Below, in pieces: positions 10,871 to 20,297 of a stretch of DNA of 64,000 nucleotides (the stretch's first letter is position 1; every line of letters begins with the position of its first letter). The DNA is from Luzula sylvatica (taxonomy: Eukaryota; Streptophyta; Magnoliopsida; Poales; Juncaceae), in the NCBI GenBank assembly GCA_946800325.1, contig OX326956.1:75899087-75963086 (forward strand). The letters are read 5' to 3'. Position numbers and translations under genes: made by a program. Below the pieces are notes generated by a model. The model was given only the letters and a program-made list of their open reading frames with translations. It was not told where the DNA came from and did no database searches.

Positions 10871-11672
10871 TATTCTCTTTTTAGGCCAAATTTGAAGTTA
10901 ATTTTAAATTTTAAAATATTTGTTAATTTTATGACAGTGACAAACAGAAATTTTATTAAATGATTTATTTAATAATCGTATTCAAACTTTTTGTGAGGGA
11001 AAAACCAATATTTTAGATTTTTTGAAGAATAAATACGTAAATCCCCCTCTTTATGTTTTTCAGGGATATAAATGATATTTTATGATTTCGAGTGACCCAA
11101 AAGGAAATTTATACATAAATTTAAATAATAAATACACTGTCGACAACGACGACATCAACGGAGGTGCTTCTGACGAGAATATCAACGAGATTGAGAGCGT
11201 GTTCTCCGCAATCTGGTTGCGAAATTAACAGATTTCCCGTTTTTACCCCTATCGATTCGGCTAAATTCGGGTCCAGAATGTGGTCCGCATCAATAAATCA
11301 CAATGACCTATTTTTTATTATTCTTATTATATTATTAAATTTGAAATTAAATATGCAATCAAAATCGTAGCACCGTTTTTTTGTGCTTGGGCAATTACGT
11401 CAAGAACGAGATTGGTTTTCCCAGATGCGTCGGGGCCATATATTTCAACTACTTTACCCTGTCATAAGGGTAAAATGGTAATTTGTATTTAATTACAAAA
11501 TTTATTAATAAAGTCTGATGAGTATTGCAAATTAGAAATTGATTGTCTCAAAGTCCTTGGACTCGAAATGCATCTAGAGACCATTTTCCACATGCAAGTC
11601 CATTTTTCTTTCATTATTCTCTTTAGCCCAAATATGAAGTTAATTTTAAAATTTTAAATTTTTTGTTCAAAT
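10775..11672. repeat. Pair of ~155-bp direct repeats flanking the RECA2 fragment
   Basis: Segments 10775-10935 and 11515-11672 share 'attgtctcaaagtcctt', 'ctcgaaatgca', 'tagagac', 'cattattctcttt' and 'tgaagttaatttt' in the same order and orientation. They bracket the RECA2-like exons at about 580 bp separation. They may be a local duplication or terminal repeats of an unclassified unit. Confidence 0.7.
11137..11460 (-). pseudogene. RecA-family recombinase fragment (plant RECA2-like)
   Basis: The exon at about 11460-11374 follows an AG acceptor and reads [15 protein letters not shown], the Walker A P-loop of RecA, then [14 protein letters not shown]. The next exon (about 11307-11137) reads [30 protein letters not shown] and SVDVVVVDS, the last being the Walker B strand. 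The GGHC..FIDAEHALDP context resembles plant RECA2, an organelle-targeted RecA that acts in DNA strand exchange, more than RECA1 or RECA3. One base is missing between HC and FID, giving a frameshift. The glutamate of DAEH is Asp here. Only about 85 residues survive; the N-terminal and C-terminal thirds are absent. No start codon or targeting peptide is visible. Confidence 0.82.
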
Positions 11673-11689
11673 AGAGTATTTGGAAGATC

Positions 11690-11870
11690 AAGATGCTGAC
11701 GAGCCTGATGATTTCATCATTTCACTCACTTCTCTGGTATAATACTATAATTATTATATGATCAATACCTTAGGAAAATTTATATGATACTAATAATAAT
11801 TTTGGTATTTTAATTTTATTTTGAAGATCACTCGAAGGGACGAGGAAATGGCGCCGTTTATGATAACGTG
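11690..11870 (+). other. Unidentified exon-like pieces upstream of the MetRS fragment
   Basis: A piece at about 11680-11740 reads EYLEDQDADEPDDFIISLTSL between an AG and a GTATAA donor. A second from about 11828 reads ITRRDEEMAPF. They look like adjacent exons of one gene by their splice borders. I cannot name the family, and they do not match the N-terminal part of MetRS. Confidence 0.3.
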
Positions 11871-12412
11871 CTGATCCCAAGCACAAAGCAATTGTCGGTA
11901 ACCTTTATGCTAACGTGCTGAATAGTGGTGATATTTATAGAGCCAATTATGAGGAGCATTATTGTGTGAATTGTGAAGAGTACAAGGTGTGGTTTGCATA
12001 ATTTACATTTACGTTTATAAATATACTTATATAAAAATTTGTTGTGCGAATGAATAATACAGGATTTAAATGCTAAATGCTGCCATGCATGTTTAAGCCT
12101 TGCTTGCGGAGGAAAGAAGATAATTACTATTTTGCCCTTTCTAAATGTTAAAATAAAATGGAAGAACAATTGGTAAACAATCATGATTTCTTGAAGTTGA
12201 AGCCATCTTTTCGCTTTAATGAGGTGATAAAGCAAGTTCATTTCCTTTCTCCGTTACTGTTTATTTATATTAATTTTTTGTTTATTTAAGTGACTAATTA
12301 AAATTATTGTAGGTGTGAAGTTGGATTAAAGATGGATTAAGAAATTACCTATATCACGCATATCCGTAGAATGGGGCATACTGGTACCAAATGACTGATA
12401 AAACTATTTATA
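11860..12412 (+). pseudogene. Organellar methionyl-tRNA synthetase (OVA1-like) fragment
   Basis: The frame gives DPKHKAIV then IYRANYEEHYCVNCEEYK. After a small intron it gives a shifted CLRRKEDNYYFALSK, then PSFRFNEV, an intron, SWIKDGLRNY and, after another shift, ISRISVEWGILVP. This is the order in plant dual-targeted (chloroplast/mitochondrial) MetRS, a class I synthetase, covering the connective zinc-knuckle region. At least three frameshifts and a stop are present. The piece ends at PND.DKTIY, exactly where the LINE 3' end begins, so the LINE inserted into this exon. I could not find the rest of the exon (expected VWFDALLGY) beyond the LINE. Confidence 0.82.
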
Positions 12413-12941
12413 TATTTTTTTTTTTGAAAAATAATAGAGTAGGCTCTAAGTCCTACTTCTATTTTATATTAAACAAGGAAAATTATACAAACAGTGTTTT
12501 AACCAATAATTACAAGAAAAATAAATTCTAGTCTTCTAATAACCTAAATTATCAACAATTCCCTTAGAATTTATAATTCCTGCATTCTATAGAACCCATA
12601 ACCTCAATGTAACCAGAAAATACAGGAAAACGTTTTCCTTTTGTAATTTAGAGGAAATGAATATCTATAACCTATTGTATAAATATCAATTTCCTGCTCT
12701 GATTTTCTCTTTCCTCTGATAGCCGCCTTAGAGCCTTCATTCTCCTCCTCTCTCTCAACGATGCATAGAGAAACAGTGATTTCTCTATGAACAACTCCTT
12801 GCTTCGCCGCTTTGCCTCACAATCTCTGTGCCACTCTATCCTTAGCATCTCTACCTCTCAGCCTTGCTCACCTCTCTATCTCTCAGCCTCTCAATCACTG
12901 TAATTGATTGAGATCTTAGATGAGGTAGATCTCTCTGACTT

Positions 12942-13355
12942 TCAAACTACATGCTGTAATCGATTGAAATCAGAGGTTCCTTGACTTTCACAATCGAGAA
13001 CAATATTCGAAAAATCTGCTTCATCCGTTGAACCACTGGAAGATCTCTCCTCATTTGAACCTATTGCGCTCGATGTATCTCCATCACTGTCTTCAGTCAG
13101 GTACACAAAATCTCTTATCCTCTCAAATATTTCTTGTTCTCTTTCTTCGATTTGATTTCTCACTTCTTCAGTTGCTTCTATCTCCATTTCTGTGAGGTTA
13201 TTCTCTGAAATAAACGACCGGATCGCTGCCTGATTTGGTACCGATCGTTCCATAAATCGATCGAGATTTTGTGGTGGACCCCTTCTTTCCATCTCTTCTT
13301 CTTCCTGCCGCTCTTCCTCTCTTGCCGCCTTCCATTTGGGAACATTCTTCTCCAT
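12942..13355 (-). CDS. LINE third open frame (acidic, unknown function)
   Basis: The 137-codon frame begins MEKNVPKWKAAREEERQEEE and is very rich in Glu, Asp, Arg and Ser. A predicted coiled-coil-like stretch lies at residues 15-35 and 65-85. It starts 51 bp after the ORF2 stop in a different frame. The truncated relative at 22.9 kb also has a frame directly after ORF2, so a third frame may be a family trait. I do not recognise a domain. It could also be chance openness in a purine-rich 3' region. Confidence 0.4.
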   Translation of the reverse strand: MEKNVPKWKAAREEERQEEEEMERRGPPQNLDRFMERSVPNQAAIRSFISENNLTEMEIEATEEVRNQIEEREQEIFERIRDFVYLTEDSDGDTSSAIGSNEERSSSGSTDEADFSNIVLDCESQGTSDFNRLQHVV

Positions 13356-13381
13356 ACTCTGAAAGCTTCTCCTTAATCTCG

Positions 13382-13470
13382 ATCTGGGTAAGCAAATTCT
13401 AAACCCTAACGATAAGCTTCATCTCTTTGCATCCAATTCATCCACCGATCTGGGTAAGCAAATTCTCTCA
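13382..13470. repeat. Short direct repeat at the ORF2/ORF3 junction
   Basis: 'gatctgggtaagcaaattct' occurs at 13382-13401 and again at about 13449-13468. The ORF2 C-terminal tail and the gap before the third frame were therefore lengthened by a tandem duplication of about 67 bp. Confidence 0.8.
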
Positions 13471-16400
13471 GATTATGATATATTCCTTGGAATTGATCAT
13501 TGCTTTCCTCATCTTCGTCTTCAACGTTAGGGTTTTCAGATCGGAACCACCAAAGTCTCGTATCTTCGTTTTCGGGATGACTTTGATGAAGCTGTGATTG
13601 CCGGAGATCCTCTTCTTCATCTTCTGCTTCTTCTCCCCTCGATTCCCTCTGTTGTGCAGCAACTGCTTCTTCTTCGTCTATCTCTTCTTCTGCATCTGTT
13701 GATAAAGAGTAAGATTGCATTAAATTATTCAGATTTAAACTTGAATTTTCATGATTTAAGTTCAATTCCGTTTGATTAAATTGTTGTATTGATCCTTTTT
13801 GCAGTTTAACATGCTCAATTTGACTAAAGTTTGAAGCTTGATTGAATTTATATTCATAAAGGACATAATCAATTACTCTCCATTCACTGAATTTGGAATT
13901 TTGGAAGGTTCTTCGACATCGTTCTAACCAAATTTGATAAACAAAAATTGAGATAAGTGTTTTATATTTTGGATCTTCTTTCTCATTGATTAAAATTTCA
14001 ATAGGATTAAACTCATCAGTACTTGACAATCCAAGTAAACCATGTAATTTTTTCCATGCTTTAATTACATACTGACATTTATTTGTTATATGGTTTACAG
14101 ATTCCTCTGAATTCTGGCACAACACACATCTATTAGTTAAAAACCAACCTCTCTTTTTAAGATTATCAATTGTAAGTATACTATTTCTAGTAAATAACCA
14201 TAAAAATAATTTTATTTTCATTGAAACATTAATTTTCCATATTGGCAGAAATTTATCTTTTATATAAACACCTTTAATTAATATATCATATGTTTCTTTG
14301 CAGGTGTATTTTGAATTTTGACCCCACTGCCATTGAAAAGTGTCTTTTCGAGAGGGATTTAATATTAGAGAATTGCAAAATTGCTCCAATTGTACCATCT
14401 GATCAAGTGCTATATGCGATAAAGGTACATTAATTCCTAGACTTGAATATAAATTTGATTCATTTATCTTTTGCATAAAGTATGATACTGTACCATATTT
14501 GTTTTCTGAAAAGGAATATAATTCTGAAAATTTTTGAGATAATGATCTCTCACACCATTTTGCTTTCCAAAAGTTTGTTCTTTCTCCATTTCCAATAATA
14601 ATATTCATACTACTATTAAAGAAATCTGCATTTTTTAAAATATCATTCCAAAAATATGATTTATTATTTTTATTTATATTAACTCCTGTATCTTGTAATG
14701 GTTCTATAATATTATACCAACCAATTTTTCCTTCAGCATTATAATATAACCAAATCCATTTCAATAATAATACTTTATTAAATGTCTCTAAATCTAATAC
14801 ACCTAGGCCCCCCTTTTCTTTTGGTTGACAAACTATATTCCAATCAACCAAATTATATCCTGTTTTTTTAGATCCTTTCCAAAAAAAGTTTTTTCTAACT
14901 TTGTCAATTTCTTTATATACCCATTTGGGGAATTTAAATACACTGAAATAATAAATTGGCATTGTAGTAAGCACTGAATTCATTAATATTAATCTTCCTG
15001 CCTTATTTAACATACTTCCTTTCCATCCGTCTAATTTATTAGATATTTTTGCAATTAATTTCATATATTCTTCCTTATTTGGTTTTTTATAATGTAATGG
15101 TAATCCCAAATATTGAATAGGAAATTGACCAATTTGACAGTTAATTATTTTAGAAATATTTTCCATATTATCTGAGTTTACATTTATACCCACTATTTCT
15201 GTTTTTTGATAATTAATTATTAAACCAGATTCTTGCCCAAACAAATCCAGTATATATTTAACTCTTTCTATATTAATCAAATCTGGTTTTAAAAATAATA
15301 TTGCATCATCTGCATAAAACAAGCTAGTATAAATATTTGCAAAAGGTTTACTTATATATCCTTTATTACTCAATCCTTCTAAAATTTTAGATAAAACATC
15401 CATAACTAATAAAAATAAATGTGTAGACAATGGATCTCCTTGTCTTAAACCCTTTTTTAAATGAATATGTTTTCCTGGATTTCCATTTAGGATTATCCTA
15501 GTTGTTCCTTTAAGTACTGACTCTTCAATCCATTTTATCCACTTAATTCCAAATTTTCTGGCTTTTAATATATTAATTAAAAAATTCCAAGACACACTAT
15601 CAAAAGCTTTATGGATATCCAATTTTAATACAATTAAAGGTGTTTTAAGTCTTTTTGACATACATAATATTTCTCTTGCATATATATAATTTTCAGAGAT
15701 AGTTCTTCCTTTTAAAAACCCTAATTGATTTCTATCAATCATTTCATCCATAAAATTATTTAACCGATTTGATAATGTTTTTGAAAATAATCTTTGAATG
15801 CTAGATACTAGACTTATGGGCCTGAAATCTTTTGGCTCAATTGCATCTTTCTTTTTTGGAATTAAAGTTATATAAGATGTACCAAATTTATTTAATCCAT
15901 TTTGTTCTTGCATATTAAATATATCCAAAATTTCATATTTCAAAAAATTCCAAAATTTTTTAAAAAATTCTCCATTATAACCATCGGGACCTGGTGTTTT
16001 ATCATTTTTCCATTCTTTTATCACATTAGTTAATTCTTCAATTGTAAATGGTTCATCCAATAAAGATAAATTTTGATTGTCCTTATAATAAATTTTCTCC
16101 AGATTTATAGTACCATATGTTTTTAAATTATCACTATTTTTACCAATTAAGTCTCTATAAAAATTAAATAATATATTTGCCTTATTTTTATGATCTCTAA
16201 ATTCATTTCCATTTTTATCTTTAATTACTCCTATCAATGATTTTGATTTTTTGATAGTAGCATGCATATGAAAGAATTTATTATTCATATCACCAGATTT
16301 TACCCAATTGAATTTTGATCTTTGCCGCCAATAGATAGTATTTATTTCTATTAAAGACTCATATCTTAACTTTGATTGCTCTTTAATCCATTTTTCAATT

Positions 16401-17386
16401 ATTAATAATTCCCTATTTTCTTCTATTTTATCTGACCAATCCATTATTTTTTTACAATTTTCCATTTGCAAATGTATTTCTCTTTGATTTGTTTTATTCC
16501 AGAATTTTAGGTTTTTTCCAATTTTTTCCAATTTATCATAAAGTTCATCCATAGATTTTGCCTTAAACTCATTCAATTGATTTTCAATATTTATTACAGT
16601 ATCTTTAAACTTTAACCAGTTATTTTCAAATCTAAAACCTTCAAAAATTGGAAAATTTGTATTTGCCATATATAAAATAGGGACATGATCTGAACAGGTA
16701 TTAACCTTAGCAATTTGTTGAGAATTTGGGAATTTTTTAATCCATTCTTTATTTATTAGTATCCTGTCAAGTCTAGCTTGTGAAATAGAATTTTTCCATG
16801 TATATTTTCTTCCAATTAAAGGAATATCAATTAATTCTAGATCTTGTATTAATTTTCTAAATTCTGTAATATTAGAGTTATAATTTCCATTTCCATTTCT
16901 TTCCTCTATAGATAGTATTTGATTAAAATCTCCCATTATTAACCATTGTGTATTCAATCCATTTCCAATATTTCTCAACTCATTAAAAAATTCTATTTTA
17001 TTTGCTCTATTTACAGGACCATACACTCCTGTAATGGTGAATCTCTCTTCATCCCAATTGGTCTCCATTAATAAAGTTAGTGAATATTTTAATTTAATTG
17101 AAGTTATTTTTTTAAATAAATTTCTATTCCATGATATTAATATTCCACCAGAAGCACCTATTGATTCTAAATAATCATAATCACTTAATTTACTTCCACT
17201 TATTTCCTTATTTAATTCCATATTTATGTTATCTAATTTGGTCTCTTGAAGGCAACAAATATCTACTTTTTCATCCTGAATTAATTTATTAACTTTGATT
17301 CTTTTATTTTTATCATTTAGTCCTCTTACATTCCATGAAATTATTTTAAGTTTTTTATATAACATTATATTATAAAATCCTCTCAC
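13406..17386 (-). CDS. LINE ORF2: endonuclease / reverse transcriptase
   Basis: The 1326-residue protein nicks target DNA and copies the LINE RNA at the nick. An apurinic-like endonuclease (residues 8-240) shows SWNVRGLN (Asn19), QETK (Glu48), MGDFN (Asp153, Asn155) and CSDHVPIL (Asp233-His234). Reverse transcriptase motifs are PGPDGYNGEF (465-474), FRPISLV (521-527), LKLDIHKAFDSVSW (587-600), GLRQGDPLS (646-654) and FYADDAILF (690-698, catalytic YADD). Toward the C-terminus is the plant zf-RVT region with WLF....LKKRGW and CVLC...H motifs. The last 130 residues are strongly acidic and outside the known domains. Its start overlaps the end of ORF1 by 17 bp; a start eight codons in (MLYKKLKI) fits the family better. 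No disabling mutation seen. Confidence 0.93.
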   Translation of the reverse strand: MRGFYNIMLYKKLKIISWNVRGLNDKNKRIKVNKLIQDEKVDICCLQETKLDNINMELNKEISGSKLSDYDYLESIGASGGILISWNRNLFKKITSIKLKYSLTLLMETNWDEERFTITGVYGPVNRANKIEFFNELRNIGNGLNTQWLIMGDFNQILSIEERNGNGNYNSNITEFRKLIQDLELIDIPLIGRKYTWKNSISQARLDRILINKEWIKKFPNSQQIAKVNTCSDHVPILYMANTNFPIFEGFRFENNWLKFKDTVINIENQLNEFKAKSMDELYDKLEKIGKNLKFWNKTNQREIHLQMENCKKIMDWSDKIEENRELLIIEKWIKEQSKLRYESLIEINTIYWRQRSKFNWVKSGDMNNKFFHMHATIKKSKSLIGVIKDKNGNEFRDHKNKANILFNFYRDLIGKNSDNLKTYGTINLEKIYYKDNQNLSLLDEPFTIEELTNVIKEWKNDKTPGPDGYNGEFFKKFWNFLKYEILDIFNMQEQNGLNKFGTSYITLIPKKKDAIEPKDFRPISLVSSIQRLFSKTLSNRLNNFMDEMIDRNQLGFLKGRTISENYIYAREILCMSKRLKTPLIVLKLDIHKAFDSVSWNFLINILKARKFGIKWIKWIEESVLKGTTRIILNGNPGKHIHLKKGLRQGDPLSTHLFLLVMDVLSKILEGLSNKGYISKPFANIYTSLFYADDAILFLKPDLINIERVKYILDLFGQESGLIINYQKTEIVGINVNSDNMENISKIINCQIGQFPIQYLGLPLHYKKPNKEEYMKLIAKISNKLDGWKGSMLNKAGRLILMNSVLTTMPIYYFSVFKFPKWVYKEIDKVRKNFFWKGSKKTGYNLVDWNIVCQPKEKGGLGVLDLETFNKVLLLKWIWLYYNAEGKIGWYNIIEPLQDTGVNINKNNKSYFWNDILKNADFFNSSMNIIIGNGERTNFWKAKWCERSLSQKFSELYSFSENKYGTVSYFMQKINESNLYSSLGINVPLSHIALDQMVQLEQFCNSLILNPSRKDTFQWQWGQNSKYTCKETYDILIKGVYIKDKFLPIWKINVSMKIKLFLWLFTRNSILTIDNLKKRGWFLTNRCVLCQNSEESVNHITNKCQYVIKAWKKLHGLLGLSSTDEFNPIEILINEKEDPKYKTLISIFVYQIWLERCRRTFQNSKFSEWRVIDYVLYEYKFNQASNFSQIEHVKLQKGSIQQFNQTELNLNHENSSLNLNNLMQSYSLSTDAEEEIDEEEAVAAQQRESRGEEAEDEEEDLRQSQLHQSHPENEDTRLWWFRSENPNVEDEDEESNDQFQGIYHNLREFAYPDRWMNWMQRDEAYR

Positions 17387-19694
17387 TACTTTCTAAATTA
17401 GTTACTAATTTAGTTTCTGTATTTATCTTTATCATATTTTGAATTTTTTCTGACATTTGCTCACTTACATCAATTCCTTGAGCTTTCAAAATCTCAATAA
17501 TATCTTCTTGTTTAGTCAATTCATCCAATTTTTCTAAATTTAATTCTTTTGTAAAATTTTCTCTCTTTTGTTGTTTTTGCTTTTTCACTCTTTCCTTTTG
17601 AATCTCTTTATATTTTACTAGCTGAGCTCTTTCAATAGGAGAAGTATAGTGTCCAGATTGCTTAACTTGAAGCCTTGTACTTCTTCTATTTTCATCTTGC
17701 TTATTATTTTTATAATTTAGTTTATTACTTAATCTTAATTTTCCTGAGTTAGTAGAATTATTTGCTATGTTTATCTCTTCCAATTTTTTATCTTTCGATA
17801 AATCAATATTATTTTTATTATTCCTTAGAACCACATCTTCCTGAATTTGTTTATTTTTACTTTGGATCTCATCAATTTTTATTTTGTCTTTTCCAGATAT
17901 ATTCTCATTATTAATGCTATACAATGGAGATTTGTTGTCCCCTAAATTTAGACTTTCCAAGGATTTATTCTGCAACTCAATATAATCACTTCCTTCATCA
18001 TTCCCTGAATTGTAAGTTTCCTCAATTTCCCTTCCATTTATATATATTTCCGAAATTGTAATTTTATCTGAACCACTTACTTCATTAATTAGGGGTAAAT
18101 TTGTCAATTTGTCAATTTCCTCAATTTCCTTTTCATTCATTAGGGGTAAATTTGCCAATTTCAATCCAGATTGATTTCCATTTATTGAGTGTACTAACTC
18201 TAGGTTAGAAGGAACCTCAAAATTTGGAATGATATTTGTATTAATTGAATTCTTATGTATATTTCCAATATCAATTGAGAGGTTTGAATTATTTTGAGAT
18301 TTTGGATCTTGTTCTGGAATTAATTGGCTTTCAAGATTACTTCTATTTCTTTCTAGAATTCCATTTATAGAAGGGTTTGAAATTTCCTCTATTAATTGAT
18401 GATAAGAATTTGATTGATCATTGTTTATAAAATCACTTATTGCATCAGAATTATTAATACCATTCTTATCATCTGAACTAAAAGGAATGAACAAACCCTT
18501 ATCTCCTATAATTATTTTTATATTTGTTTTATCTCTCTCAAATTCATTTGTTTTTCTTTCCTTTGTTTCCTTATTTTTAAACTGTTTTTTCCCTGATTTT
18601 ATTTTCTTGAAACTTGGATACCATTCTTTAGGTATATGGTGAGACATTAAATTTTCAATAAACTTCTCTAAATAATTTGAGTTTATAAATGTTTTTGTAT
18701 TTTTTGACTCAATGATGAGATTCAAATCTGAGGGTATATTTTTATTTTCCAATTTTTTGTTTTGATTTAATGGTACCAATGTATTTGAGTTATTCGTTTT
18801 TACTTCTTTCTTTCTCCATTCCATTAAAACTTTCTTCTTCTTCTTCTGCCAAATTTTGGTCACTTTTGGAATCTTCTTACTTAACTGGTAATTTGCAATT
18901 TTATGCACTACAGGTTTATTTATTTTCTCCTGAGATTTTATTTCACTAATATTTTCCTTAACAGGTTTTGGCCCAATTGGATTTTGATTTCCATTAGATA
19001 TACATTGACACTTAATTAAGGTATCACTTATTCCTTTAATCCTTATATAATTTGGTATTATTACATTTTGATATGTAATTATTGTTAATTTCAGTGATTT
19101 TATTGGCTCTTCCAATTTAAATGATCCAACCTTAATTAGAACTCCAATACTAGCCATCATTCCAGTAAGGATTTCCACTGTACAATATTGTTGAGGTAAT
19201 TCAAAAATTTCTATTTCAGTTTCATACTTATTCAAATTTCCAATAAATTGCTTTGCAAAATATGCAATTTCAGATGAAGTAGTAGCTCTAAATTCATTGG
19301 TTATTTTTTCATTTTGAACTATATGGGTTAAAACCTTATTTTGATGAGTGTTTGTTAATACTTGGTTATTATTCCATTTATTTGTTTGTAATTCTTTGCC
19401 TTTATTATTTTGTAATAATTTTGGAAAATTTTCTTCATATGCTGTTATTTTAGAAAAACTCCTTGTTGTATTTGTAATTGTTTGCTCAGTTGTTTTACAA
19501 AATTTAGCTATATGACCATTTTTTTTACACTTATAGCATCGAATAGGTTCTCTACAATGAGTTCTTATGTGCGTTGTTGAGAGACAACGAAAACATTTTG
19601 TTGGTACATTCATATTATTTGCATTATTTTTCTGTTTGCGTTGAATTGCAATCCACTCGTTTGAATTTTTTGATGGGTTTTGATGATAAATCAT
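17370..19694 (-). CDS. LINE ORF1: zinc-knuckle nucleic-acid-binding protein
   Basis: The 774-residue protein is presumably the RNA-binding partner of ORF2 in the retrotransposition particle. Two CCHC knuckles lie near the N-terminus: C34, C37, H42, C47 (CFRCLSTTHIRTHC) and C53, C56, H61, C66 (CYKCKKNGHIAKFC). A folded-looking segment at about 130-240 (EIAYFAKQFIGN, YCTVEILTGMMASIGV) is followed by about 450 residues rich in Asn, Lys, Ile and Glu, and a Lys/Gln-rich segment near 690-720. Plant LINE ORF1 proteins usually have a DUF4283 domain before the knuckles; here the knuckles come first and I see no DUF4283. The stop overlaps ORF2 by 17 bp, suggesting reinitiation or a frameshift for ORF2 translation. 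Confidence 0.85.
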   Translation of the reverse strand: MIYHQNPSKNSNEWIAIQRKQKNNANNMNVPTKCFRCLSTTHIRTHCREPIRCYKCKKNGHIAKFCKTTEQTITNTTRSFSKITAYEENFPKLLQNNKGKELQTNKWNNNQVLTNTHQNKVLTHIVQNEKITNEFRATTSSEIAYFAKQFIGNLNKYETEIEIFELPQQYCTVEILTGMMASIGVLIKVGSFKLEEPIKSLKLTIITYQNVIIPNYIRIKGISDTLIKCQCISNGNQNPIGPKPVKENISEIKSQEKINKPVVHKIANYQLSKKIPKVTKIWQKKKKKVLMEWRKKEVKTNNSNTLVPLNQNKKLENKNIPSDLNLIIESKNTKTFINSNYLEKFIENLMSHHIPKEWYPSFKKIKSGKKQFKNKETKERKTNEFERDKTNIKIIIGDKGLFIPFSSDDKNGINNSDAISDFINNDQSNSYHQLIEEISNPSINGILERNRSNLESQLIPEQDPKSQNNSNLSIDIGNIHKNSINTNIIPNFEVPSNLELVHSINGNQSGLKLANLPLMNEKEIEEIDKLTNLPLINEVSGSDKITISEIYINGREIEETYNSGNDEGSDYIELQNKSLESLNLGDNKSPLYSINNENISGKDKIKIDEIQSKNKQIQEDVVLRNNKNNIDLSKDKKLEEINIANNSTNSGKLRLSNKLNYKNNKQDENRRSTRLQVKQSGHYTSPIERAQLVKYKEIQKERVKKQKQQKRENFTKELNLEKLDELTKQEDIIEILKAQGIDVSEQMSEKIQNMIKINTETKLVTNLESSERIL

Positions 19695-19759
19695 TGTTGA
19701 ATTGAAAGTAAAGAAAAAAGAGAGTTTGAAGAAACTTAGCCGAATTTAGAGAAGGCCGC

Positions 19760-20230
19760 TCTTTTCCTTGTGAGTTACTTCTTTGCTCCTTGGAATTTCA
19801 AGATCGTTTAAAGAAACTCTCTTTCTTCAGTTCTTCAAAGATTTCTAGCATCAACAACCTTCAAGACTCTCTCTTGATTTGTCGCTTCCACTACATTTTC
19901 AATCACCAGCAATGTACCGGAGAAACGTTCTCAATGCTCGGAGATTTGCTCCTTCAATTCGCGCTTTCAATTCTCTCCCCGTTAAATCCTTCAATTCTCT
20001 CCTTCAATTCGCTCTCCTTCAATTCTCTCCTTCAATTCGCTTCAATTCTCTCCTCTTTTCTAACAACATCTCCCGAAGTTGACAAAAATCATTTCTTGGG
20101 CAAGTTTACGCTCTTTATGAGGTTAACATTTTTTTTATCATTTTATTTCCTAATGAAATTTCATTTATTACTCTTGCAGATTCTCCAATTTATCCCAATT
20201 AAGTCCTAATTATGCAATTTGTATGTCCTC
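19760..20230 (+). other. LINE 5' leader / host junction with CT-rich repeat
   Basis: The stretch at 19945-20055 repeats 'ccttcaattctctc' about six times. A frame from 19910 (MYRRNVLNARRFAPSIRAF) looks like a mitochondrial targeting peptide but continues into the repeat. A GT/AG pair near 20120-20180 could be an intron. The boundary between LINE leader and host is not clear. Confidence 0.35.
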
Positions 20231-20297
20231 AAATCCTCTCTCTCCAGTTGTACCGATTTTTTTTTGTCTTTTAGTGAACAATTCTTCTGTTTTGCAG

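Larger units (their letters stand above)
12416..19760 (-). mobile_element. Near-complete LINE (L1-type non-LTR retrotransposon)
   Basis: On the minus strand: a 5' leader (above 19694), ORF1 (zinc knuckles), ORF2 (endonuclease, reverse transcriptase, zinc-ribbon), a small third frame, a 3' UTR, and a short A-rich tail at 12413-12424. The last 60 bp ('tagaagtaggacttagag..') recur at the 3' end of the truncated copy at 22.25 kb, confirming the family 3' end. Both large frames are open over 774 and 1326 codons with no stop, which suggests recent and possibly autonomous activity. The 3' end falls within the MetRS exon. Target duplication and exact 5' end were not found. Confidence 0.88.
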
